The notes under the pieces were generated by a model that saw only the letters and a program-made list of their open reading frames with translations, did not search any database and had not been told where the DNA came from. 5,560 bases of DNA from Natronomonas sp. (GTDB lineage: Archaea > Halobacteriota > Halobacteria > Halobacteriales > Haloarculaceae), in contig SLIW01000285.1 of NCBI GenBank assembly GCA_007135435.1, positions 1 through 5,560 of the forward strand, in the 5' to 3' direction. Within the stretch, counting starts at the first letter, position 1. Every line of letters starts with the position of its first letter. Shown one piece after another: positions 1-5,560 of this stretch. Position numbers and translations under genes: made by a program.

Positions 1-116
1 GAACGACGCTGTCGAGTGAGGTCGGTTGTCGGCGTTCGCTGACCGATCGTTCCATCTGGGGATGGCCCGGATCGGGACTGGCAGGTGAAACAGGGCGACT
101 ACTGTGTGATGATCCG

Positions 117-359
117 CTATCCGTCCTCGGTTTCGACACCCAGCGAGTCGAGGATGAACTCGTCGATTGCGCGGCGCGCCTCTTCCGGCGCGTCGTCGTG
201 GCCGAGGGAGATCCGTCGTCCCCGTGCGGCGTGGATCACGTCCGTGATGAGCTGGCCCATCCGCTCGGCGTCGACCTCGCGGAACACGCCCTGCTCCATG
301 CCCTCTTCGACCACCTCGACGACGTCGACCAGGAGGTACCGGTGGATGCCCTTCCCGAT
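117..359 (-). pseudogene. 5'-truncated TetR/AcrR-family regulator (C-terminal ligand-binding half only)
   Basis: The 80 residues before the TAG stop (complement of 117-119) look like the C-terminal end of a haloarchaeal TetR/AcrR regulator. They contain an amphipathic helix followed by EEGMEQGVFREVDAERM, a helix ITDVIHAARGRR, and a final helix ARRAIDEFILDSLG. In this family that half forms the dimer and effector pocket. The N-terminal helix-turn-helix, normally about the first 50-60 residues, is absent. The frame stays open upstream to a TTG at 521. However, the codons there lose the near-universal third-position G/C seen from 359 downward, and the residues (rich in Cys, His, Gln and Ser) look like nothing in TetR proteins. 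I therefore place the break near 355-362 and read this as a decayed remnant that cannot bind DNA as TetR proteins do. The family call is from memory of sequence style, not a search. An intact short protein starting at 521 is possible but unlikely. Confidence 0.62.
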
Positions 360-601
360 CCGATTACCGCTTGCCGCCGAACGAGCACATTTCCACGGTG
401 ATTGGCTGCAAGCGCTCCTCCAGCGAGTGAGATGTCCACCGCGGTGTTGGTGACATTCTGTTTTCTGACCTCCCCGAGGGCTTGCTTCGGCCCACTCGGG
501 GTGGTGACCGGACGTCCTCAACCGTGTCCTGGAGTCGTCAACGGTCCGCGACGATACTATTGAATCCCACCGACGTGGTTCGAATCACGGAACGGACGTT
601 G
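360..601. other. Apparent non-coding / degenerate stretch between TetR remnant and pilin-like gene
   Basis: No reading frame here shows haloarchaeal codon bias or a recognisable domain. The minus frame continuous with the TetR remnant gives low-quality protein. A second minus frame, between about 519 and 362, gives a more protein-like string (including LAGGALAANHRGNV), but its third codon positions are A/T-rich and it runs out of frame into the TetR remnant. The stretch may be the scar of the event that removed the TetR N-terminus. I see no terminal inverted repeats or target duplication that would identify an insertion sequence. Confidence 0.45.
574..589. repeat. 16-bp near-perfect palindrome downstream of the pilin-like gene
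   Basis: CGTGGTTCGAATCACG is self-complementary except for one G/T position, with TTCGAA at its centre. It begins 12 bases past the stop codon of the pilin-like gene on the minus strand. It has almost no room for an RNA loop and no T-run follows, so it is a poor intrinsic terminator. A protein-binding site or chance are both possible. Confidence 0.35.
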
Positions 602-1918
602 CTATTCGCTATCTACACCGACGAAGTAGTCGGCCAGGATAGGATCGACCCCCTCTCCCTCTAACTTCAGACGAAGGATATAGAAGTCCCCGGCCTGGGC
701 GTCTTCGTCGAACGAGATGGTAATCGATTTCGTCTCTCCACTCTCCCAGGTGTGCCCGTCGACGCTCCGCGCAGATCCACCGATCTCGAAGTCAGACACG
801 TTGCGGTAAGCAGCTGTTTCAGGCTTTTGGAACGGTTGCCCTTGGCCCCCACCAGCGCCCTGACCCAGTGGTCCGTAATACGCGAACCTGGCCTCTGTTA
901 TCGTCAGGTCGGAGGTCGTCCCCACGCCTTCCTCGCTCCCCCGGTGGCGGAAGGTAACCTCGGTCGCATTGTCGCCCGTGAGGGTCGCCCTCTCGAGAAC
1001 GAAGGCGCCATGTGGATTGAGCCCGTCCTCCGTCGTTTCGTTCAGGTCGTCAGTGAATGGGATACCTGGCGGGTTGAGACCTGGGTCGGTATCCAGTCCG
1101 ATAGCAGTACACCGGAATGTGTAACTCGATGGTCCCCCGGAGGTCCCGGTCCCCATCAGTTCGATCTTCACCCTCTCTTCACCGGGTACACTGTGGACAG
1201 TCACGAAGTAGTCGGATGACGATTCGAGTTCTTCCTCCCACGCCTCGGCGGATAGCGTCGTCGGGATGCTGACATTGAAGTTATCCGATGCATCGTCGCC
1301 GACAACCTTACCACCGCTACCGCTGGGGATCATCGTCACACTGGTCGCATGTTCCCCGGTTTCCGAAAAGTCGCCCTGGATCGGCATGAGCTGGATTCTC
1401 GAACCGCGGATGAGGATCTGGGAGGTATCCACCAGCGATTCGTCACCTGACTGTCTGTAGACGATGGAGGAATCGACAGTAATCGATTGTCCACTCCTGT
1501 ACGCGTGGTAATTCGGGGTGTACGTGATGCTCCGAGTGCTGACATCAGTATCAGGTCCGAGCCCCTCGTCACAAACTTGTCCGCTCGAGAAATCTGCATC
1601 GATCTCTATCGGACCAGCTGCTTCCGTCGACAACGTCCCACCACTCGCCCCGGGATTGAGCCCGATAGTTCGGGTCGGGTATTTTGGTGCGAGCTCGATA
1701 CTCGACGACCGGGGTTCGTTATCAGCTGCCGCAGAAAGGAGGGCGTTTCGGAACTCCTTCATATCCTCGCTTACACGATCGTTGTGGTTGAACTCTATCT
1801 CGGCGGTTTGCTGTGGCACCACGAACGCTTGGTACCCACCGATCGCCATGACGATGATTCCGAACAGTAATATCGCGCCGAGCACCTCCGAGACCCCGCG
1901 GTCGTCTTCCCACCCCAT
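602..1918 (-). CDS. Large type IV pilin-like surface protein with class III signal segment (archaellin/type IV pilin N-terminal domain)
   Basis: This 438-residue acidic protein is probably exported and anchored by, or polymerised through, its N-terminal helix. The N-terminus carries DDRG at residues 5-8, then VSEVLGAILLFG and a hydrophobic stretch to about residue 35. This is the haloarchaeal class III signal layout, where prepilin peptidase (PibD) would cut after Gly8, keeping the helix on the mature protein. PQQTAEIEFNHN (35-46) follows the helix, as in large haloarchaeal pilin-like families (DUF7289-type, from memory). The rest reads as beta-rich extracellular sequence, with four N-glycosylation sequons (Asn215, 293, 317, 373), two cysteines (116, 270) that could pair, and a Gly/Gln-rich linker near 351-362. 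I chose the ATG at 1916-1918 because the in-frame ATG at 1948 lies inside the TATA box and would put ten residues ahead of the signal. Codon use is more relaxed than in pilB-pilC, including TTA. The gene is divergent from pilB-pilC, so it is a candidate pilus substrate; an unrelated membrane-anchored protein is the alternative. Confidence 0.85.
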   Translation of the reverse strand: MGWEDDRGVSEVLGAILLFGIIVMAIGGYQAFVVPQQTAEIEFNHNDRVSEDMKEFRNALLSAAADNEPRSSSIELAPKYPTRTIGLNPGASGGTLSTEAAGPIEIDADFSSGQVCDEGLGPDTDVSTRSITYTPNYHAYRSGQSITVDSSIVYRQSGDESLVDTSQILIRGSRIQLMPIQGDFSETGEHATSVTMIPSGSGGKVVGDDASDNFNVSIPTTLSAEAWEEELESSSDYFVTVHSVPGEERVKIELMGTGTSGGPSSYTFRCTAIGLDTDPGLNPPGIPFTDDLNETTEDGLNPHGAFVLERATLTGDNATEVTFRHRGSEEGVGTTSDLTITEARFAYYGPLGQGAGGGQGQPFQKPETAAYRNVSDFEIGGSARSVDGHTWESGETKSITISFDEDAQAGDFYILRLKLEGEGVDPILADYFVGVDSE

Positions 1919-1946
1919 GATGTCTGTCCGTCGGTCGCAGCGTGGC

Positions 1947-1969
1947 ATAAACCTTTCACCAGCTCTCTC
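1947..1969 (-). promoter_or_regulatory. Promoter of the pilin-like gene: TATA box plus upstream GAGAGAGCTGG motif
   Basis: Read on the minus strand, GAGAGAGCTGG (1969-1959) is followed by TGAAAGG, a purine-rich BRE-like stretch, and TTTAT (1951-1947). The TATA centre lies about 31 bases before the A of the ATG at 1918. Transcription should therefore start within a few bases of the start codon, giving a leaderless or near-leaderless mRNA, as is usual in haloarchaea. The 11-base upstream motif recurs, with one difference, at the pilB promoter. Confidence 0.6.
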
Positions 1970-1985
1970 GATCTGATAATACTGC

Positions 1986-1998
1986 TAAGATCTTCTTA
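1986..1998. repeat. Inverted repeat TAAGA-TCT-TCTTA in the divergent promoter region
   Basis: Five-base arms flank a three-base spacer, and an AAGATCTT palindrome (1987-1994) lies inside. It sits about 40 bases upstream of the TATA box of the pilin-like gene, where an activator or repressor could bind. It is short and in an AT-rich stretch, so chance is a real possibility. Confidence 0.3.
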
Positions 1999-2079
1999 AC
2001 GGACCACGGTCTTGTGAATATCTGTCGAGACCTCCCGATACTGGAGCATAGCCCTGCGAATCGAAACGTACCTCTCGGT

Positions 2080-2091
2080 ATTACTAGTAAT
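2080..2091. promoter_or_regulatory. Perfect 12-bp palindrome ATTACTAGTAAT, candidate operator
   Basis: Both halves are exact reverse complements, and symmetry stops at the flanking bases. It lies between the two divergent promoters, about 55 bases upstream of the pilB TATA box and about 130 bases from that of the pilin-like gene. A dimeric regulator bound here could act on pilB-pilC or both units. No regulator gene in the window is an obvious partner; the TetR remnant lacks its DNA-binding half. Confidence 0.42.
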
Positions 2092-2128
2092 TTACATGAC
2101 GAAGATCGTGCGGGCTTTCTCAGAACAG

Positions 2129-2150
2129 GATAGAGCTGGAAACCTTTAAT
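2129..2150 (+). promoter_or_regulatory. Promoter of the pilB-pilC operon: GATAGAGCTGG motif, BRE-like bases and TATA box
   Basis: GATAGAGCTGG (2129-2139) is followed directly by AAACC and TTTAAT (2145-2150). The TATA centre is about 28 bases before the ATG at 2176, so the mRNA should start at or next to the start codon (leaderless). No Shine-Dalgarno sequence is seen before the ATG, which agrees. The upstream motif matches that of the divergent promoter at 10 of 11 bases. Confidence 0.65.
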
Positions 2151-2175
2151 CAGGTCCGCCGCCGACCACAGTTCA

Positions 2176-4035
2176 ATGTGGGGTTTGAAGAAGGGGGGAC
2201 CCACGGGTGGGGAACCTTCCGACGAGTCGTCCGGCATCGCCGGACAAACAGAAGCTGGACGGTTGAACGATGCCTACGAGATATTCCGCGATTTCGTGAT
2301 GATCGCGACTGGGCGGGAAGACGGAGGTGACGTCCCGGAGACGGGGGTGAAACGACTCTCGATCGACGATCCGCTCCGCAACCACGAGACGCGGGTCGCG
2401 GTTCTCGAGGACGTCGTCGACCACTTCGAGTCGGCAGACGGTCTCCTCGCCGACGCACCCGACGAGGCCGAACTCCGAGCCGAGTGGTTCGACTTCCGGT
2501 ACCTCCGTGACCTCGACGAGATCTCCCGATACTGGGTGAACGAACCGTTCGCCTACGTCTCGGTGCTCAGGGACCCGGACGCGAGCGAGCTCCACTACCG
2601 GGTGACGGAACCGGAGCTCGGCGAGTTCGAACGGTACGTCTACGACGAGCTGACCCGCATCCTCCGCAACAGCCTCATGTACGAGCCGCTGGAGGACGAG
2701 TCCGATCGGGCGGCGAACTTCGACCGGCGGATCGTCGACCTCATCGACCGGCACACCGCCGCGCTGTCGCCGGTGTCCATCCACAAGCTCGTCTACTACC
2801 TACGGCGGGACTTCGTCGGCTACGAGCGGATCGACCCGTTGCTGGCGGACGACGCGGTCGAGGACATCTCCTGTGACGGCGTCGGCCTGCCGGTGTTCGT
2901 CTACCACCGCGAGTTCCGTGACCTCGACACCAACATCAGCTTCGGCGGCCGCGACCTCCGGTCGTTCGTGACCCGGCTCGCCCAGCGCGCCGGGAAGCAC
3001 CTCTCGGTGTCGAACCCGCTCGTCGACGCGACGCTCCCCGACGGGTCGCGCGTGCAGCTCACCTTCGGGGGCGACGTGGCCTCGCGCGGACCGAACTTCA
3101 CGATCCGGCAGTTCTCCGCCGTCCCCGACACGCCGATCGACCTCATCAACTGGGGGACCTTCAGCGTCGAGCAGATGGCCTACCTCTGGCTCGCCATCGA
3201 GAACAACCGCTCGCTGCTGTTCGCGGGCGGGACCGGTGCGGGGAAGACGACCTCACTCAACGCCATCTCCTTCTTCATCCCGAAGAAGAGCAAGATCGTC
3301 TCGATCGAGGACACCCAGGAGGTGTCGCTGCCCCACCAGAACTGGATCCAGTCGTTGACCCGGGAGTCGACCACGGCCGACGACTCCGGCGACGTGACGA
3401 TGTACCAGCAGCTGCAGACGGCACTGCGCCAGCGCCCCGAGTACATCATCGTCGGCGAGATCCGCACCGAGTCCCGCGTCGCGCTCACGTTCTTCCAGGC
3501 GATGGCGACCGGCCACACCGCATACACGACCGTCCACTCCGAGTCGGTGATGGGCGTCATCAACCGCCTGGAGAACGAGCCGCTCAGCGTCCCCACCCAG
3601 ATGATCAAGGAGCTGGACATCATCTCCATCCAGAAGCAGGTGCTCCTGGGCGACGAGCGCGTCCGGCGCAACGAGAGCATCACGGAGCTGGTCGGCGGCG
3701 GCGACTCCGACGACATCCTCGTCAACGAGGTGTTCGAGTGGGATCCGCGGTCGGACAGCTACAACGAGCAGTTCGACTCGACGGTCATGGAGGACATCGC
3801 CGCCGACCGCGGCTGGTCGGCGGCCCAGCTGAAGCAGGCGATCGATCGCCGTCAGCGCGTTCTGGAGTATCTCCTCGATAACGACATCACCTGGTGGGAG
3901 GACGTCGCGGAGGTCATCCACGCCTTCATCGAGGACGAGGAACGGGTGATGGACCGCATCGAGTCCGACGACCTCGAGACGATGGTCGTCCCCGAGGGCC
4001 GCGTGGACACGGGCTTCGCCTGGAACGATGACTGA
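2176..4035 (+). CDS. pilB: PilB-type type II/IV secretion system assembly ATPase (type IV pilus motor)
   Basis: This 619-residue cytoplasmic ATPase should power pilus subunit assembly by hexameric ATP hydrolysis at the base of PilC. It belongs to the GspE/PilB/VirB11-like group of P-loop ATPases. An acidic N-terminal domain occupies roughly residues 1-220. The N2-type region includes NPLVDATLPDGSRV (280-293) and RGPNFTIRQF (304-313), typical of archaeal members. The Walker A motif is GGTGAGKT (351-358, Lys357), the Asp box is SIEDTQE (376-382), Walker B is IIVGEIR (424-430, Glu428), and the His box is ATGHTAYTTVH (444-454). All the usual catalytic motifs are intact. A charged tail of about 100 residues follows the ATPase core and ends AWNDD. 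The ATG at 2176 is chosen because it is preceded at the right distance by a TATA box. Its stop overlaps the start of pilC. The archaellum ATPase ArlI is related, but the partner here and the absence of other arl genes favour a pilus role. Codon bias is strongly G/C except in about the first 60 codons. Confidence 0.97.
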   Translation: MWGLKKGGPTGGEPSDESSGIAGQTEAGRLNDAYEIFRDFVMIATGREDGGDVPETGVKRLSIDDPLRNHETRVAVLEDVVDHFESADGLLADAPDEAELRAEWFDFRYLRDLDEISRYWVNEPFAYVSVLRDPDASELHYRVTEPELGEFERYVYDELTRILRNSLMYEPLEDESDRAANFDRRIVDLIDRHTAALSPVSIHKLVYYLRRDFVGYERIDPLLADDAVEDISCDGVGLPVFVYHREFRDLDTNISFGGRDLRSFVTRLAQRAGKHLSVSNPLVDATLPDGSRVQLTFGGDVASRGPNFTIRQFSAVPDTPIDLINWGTFSVEQMAYLWLAIENNRSLLFAGGTGAGKTTSLNAISFFIPKKSKIVSIEDTQEVSLPHQNWIQSLTRESTTADDSGDVTMYQQLQTALRQRPEYIIVGEIRTESRVALTFFQAMATGHTAYTTVHSESVMGVINRLENEPLSVPTQMIKELDIISIQKQVLLGDERVRRNESITELVGGGDSDDILVNEVFEWDPRSDSYNEQFDSTVMEDIAADRGWSAAQLKQAIDRRQRVLEYLLDNDITWWEDVAEVIHAFIEDEERVMDRIESDDLETMVVPEGRVDTGFAWNDD

Positions 4036-5560
4036 GGGCGAGACGGAGGACCGGATCCCGGTCCCCGAGTACGAGAGCAAGCAGTACCTCCCGGCGGGCG
4101 GGATGTCCGGCGCACGCCGGGCCGTGCTGGTGGAGAAGTTCGGACCGGTACGGACCTACTTCAAGTCGCGACCGGGGGCGCACGTGGGACTCCAGCGACG
4201 CCTCAACCAGGCCCGGTTCGGGACCACCTACGACATCTACCTCACGCGGACAGTCGTCTACGCCCTCGTCGTGGGCTTTGCGTTCGCCGTCGCCGGCATC
4301 GCTGTGACCGCCGGCCTCGCCCGGGTCGGCGCCCTCGAGGGACTCCAGGCCCCGTTCGCCGTCTCCGAGGGGACGCTCCTGTGGGACCTCGTCGTGTTCG
4401 TCGCGGCCAACCGGGTGTTCTTCTTCGGCGCGACGATCACCCTCTCCGGGATGGTGACCGGCGTCACGGTCACGTGGCTGACCCGCTACTACTATCCCTT
4501 CCTCCTGGTGGACAGCCGCAGCCGGAACATCGACGTGATGCTCCCGCACGCCATCGTCTACATGTACGCGCTGTCGTTCGGCGGGATGGACTTCCTGACC
4601 ACGCTGCGGCGGATGGCCGAGGCGGAGGACACCTACGGCGAGGTGGCCAACGAGTTCGACACGATCGTCCGCGACGTCGAGGTCTTCGGAAACGACCTCT
4701 TCACGGCGATCCGGAACACGCGGAACCTCACGGCGAGCGACAACCTGGAGATGTTCCTCGACGACCTCTTGAGCGTCCTCGACAGCGGCGGGGACGTCAC
4801 GGCGTTCCTCCACGACGAGAGCGAGAAGTACATGCAGCGGAGCCAGGAGGAGCAGAAGCAGTTCCTCACCACGCTGGCGGTGCTCAGCGAGGTCTTCATC
4901 GTCGGGTTCGTCGCGGCGCCGCTGTTCCTGTTCGTGACCCTCATCATGATGACGTTCCTGGGGTCGGCGGGCTTCTCCATGCTGTTCGCGATCGTCTACC
5001 TCGTCATCCCGTTCGGGATGCTCGGGTTCATCGTGCTCGTGTCCACCATCTCCGAGCCGTACAAGCCCCCCAGGCACGCCGTCACGCGTGACAGGGAACC
5101 CGCCTCGCTGAAGGACCTCCTGGAGGCGCCCGGTGCGGAGTACGACATCGTCCGCCGAACACGGATCCGCCAGTGGCTGGACTCGCTCGTCTCGAACCCG
5201 TTCAGGCTGTTCGAGCGGACGCCCGAGTACACCTGCCTCCTGTCGGTCCCCATCGTCGTCGCCTACCTCGGGTTCCTCTGGGTGACAATGGGCGCACCGA
5301 CGGCCGAGCAGTTCACCGTCCTCCCCTTCCGGACGACGGTGCTCTTCGCGCTCGTCCCGTTCCTCCTCGTCACCGTGCCCACCTCGGTCGCCCACGATTA
5401 CGGCCGGCGCCACAAGCGACAGGTGGCGACCCGGCTCCCCGACGCCCTCGACATCCTGGCCAGCTCGAACCAGATGGGCGTCCAGCTGGCCGACGGGCTG
5501 AGCCTGGTCGCGCGGAACGTCTCGGGGCGGTTCGCCGTGGAACTCCAGCGGGTCCGCAAC
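4028..5560 (+). CDS. pilC: PilC-type type II secretion system F family membrane platform protein (3' end beyond window)
   Basis: This is the inner-platform protein on which PilB acts and through which pilins are assembled in the cytoplasmic membrane. The visible 511 residues stay open to the window edge. A soluble N-terminus (1-70) includes RRLNQARFGTTYDIYLTR. Membrane segments are predicted by eye near 73-98, 128-151, 284-310, 318-341, 403-420 and 435-455. A first T2SSF domain spans roughly 167-305, with NIDVMLPHAIVYMYALSFGG (167-186) and the SEKYMQRSQEEQKQF helix before the membrane. A second T2SSF copy begins near 466 (ATRLPDALDILASSNQMGV) and is cut off. Tandem T2SSF domains fit haloarchaeal PilC proteins, usually about 600-700 residues from memory, so perhaps 150 residues are missing. 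The ATG at 4028 overlaps the pilB stop (4033-4035) by 8 bases, which points to translational coupling in one operon. No strong Shine-Dalgarno sequence is seen. Confidence 0.95.
   Translation, partial: MTEGETEDRIPVPEYESKQYLPAGGMSGARRAVLVEKFGPVRTYFKSRPGAHVGLQRRLNQARFGTTYDIYLTRTVVYALVVGFAFAVAGIAVTAGLARVGALEGLQAPFAVSEGTLLWDLVVFVAANRVFFFGATITLSGMVTGVTVTWLTRYYYPFLLVDSRSRNIDVMLPHAIVYMYALSFGGMDFLTTLRRMAEAEDTYGEVANEFDTIVRDVEVFGNDLFTAIRNTRNLTASDNLEMFLDDLLSVLDSGGDVTAFLHDESEKYMQRSQEEQKQFLTTLAVLSEVFIVGFVAAPLFLFVTLIMMTFLGSAGFSMLFAIVYLVIPFGMLGFIVLVSTISEPYKPPRHAVTRDREPASLKDLLEAPGAEYDIVRRTRIRQWLDSLVSNPFRLFERTPEYTCLLSVPIVVAYLGFLWVTMGAPTAEQFTVLPFRTTVLFALVPFLLVTVPTSVAHDYGRRHKRQVATRLPDALDILASSNQMGVQLADGLSLVARNVSGRFAVELQRVRN

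Noticed and set aside
66..76. CCCG-GAT-CGGG hairpin downstream of the TetR remnant as a terminator
   Set aside because: Only four base pairs and no T-run follows on either strand.
85..453. Plus-strand open frame across the TetR remnant
   Set aside because: Ser/Arg/Thr-rich composition typical of an antisense shadow; the minus strand carries the family-like sequence.
360..521. Protein-like minus frame as a fragment of a second gene
   Set aside because: Third codon positions are A/T-rich, unlike local genes, and I cannot assign a family; recorded only as a possible scar.
565..595. tRNA fragment suggested by GGTTCGAATC
   Set aside because: The five-base T-stem does not pair around the loop, and no acceptor, anticodon or D arm is found nearby.
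752..1219. Plus-strand open frame opposite the pilin-like gene
   Set aside because: No start signals or domain; the opposite strand has a coherent 438-residue exported protein with promoter.
3253..4080. Minus-strand open frame opposite the pilB ATPase core
   Set aside because: It is a complement shadow of pilB, with no promoter or recognisable domain.
4381..5091. Plus-strand open frame inside pilC in another frame
   Set aside because: Arg/His/Gly/Pro-rich shadow in the wrong frame; the pilC frame carries the membrane segments and T2SSF motifs.
3926..5413. Long open frame on the minus strand opposite pilB and pilC (about 495 codons)
   Set aside because: It is low-complexity Glu/Arg/Asp/His sequence of the kind produced antisense to GC-rich genes, and it lies over two clearly recognised plus-strand genes.

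Overview
The window looks like a piece of a haloarchaeal chromosome or large replicon (class Halobacteria). The evidence is very high GC with strong C/G at third codon positions in the main genes, acidic proteins rich in Asp and Glu, archaeal TATA/BRE-type promoters with the start codon placed where transcription should begin (leaderless mRNA), and recognisable haloarchaeal type IV pilus families.

Layout, left to right. Positions 1-116 hold no gene I can support. Positions 117-359 (minus strand) encode the last 80 residues of a TetR/AcrR-family regulator whose DNA-binding half is missing. Positions 360-601 are low-quality, apparently non-coding sequence with a 16-bp near-palindrome at 574-589. 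Positions 602-1918 (minus) encode a 438-residue secreted or membrane-anchored protein with a class III (type IV prepilin) signal segment. Positions 1919-2175 form a divergent promoter region with two TATA elements, a sequence shared by both promoters and two palindromes. Positions 2176-4035 (plus) encode a PilB-type assembly ATPase. From 4028 to the right edge runs a PilC-type membrane platform protein (GspF/T2SSF family), which overlaps pilB by 8 bases and is cut by the window end.

How the parts fit together: PilB (cytoplasmic motor) and PilC (membrane platform) are the two core parts of an archaeal type IV pilus machine and are almost certainly cotranscribed. The divergent gene has the prepilin-type N-terminus that such a machine handles after prepilin peptidase (PibD) cleavage, so it is a plausible substrate or accessory subunit. 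The two transcription units appear to carry the same short motif just upstream of their TATA boxes, which suggests co-regulation; this is inference. The families are known. I see no clear sign of a wholly new system. The least ordinary points are the shared promoter motif, the perfect 12-bp palindrome, the large pilin-like protein with more relaxed codon use than pilB-pilC, and the beheaded TetR gene.
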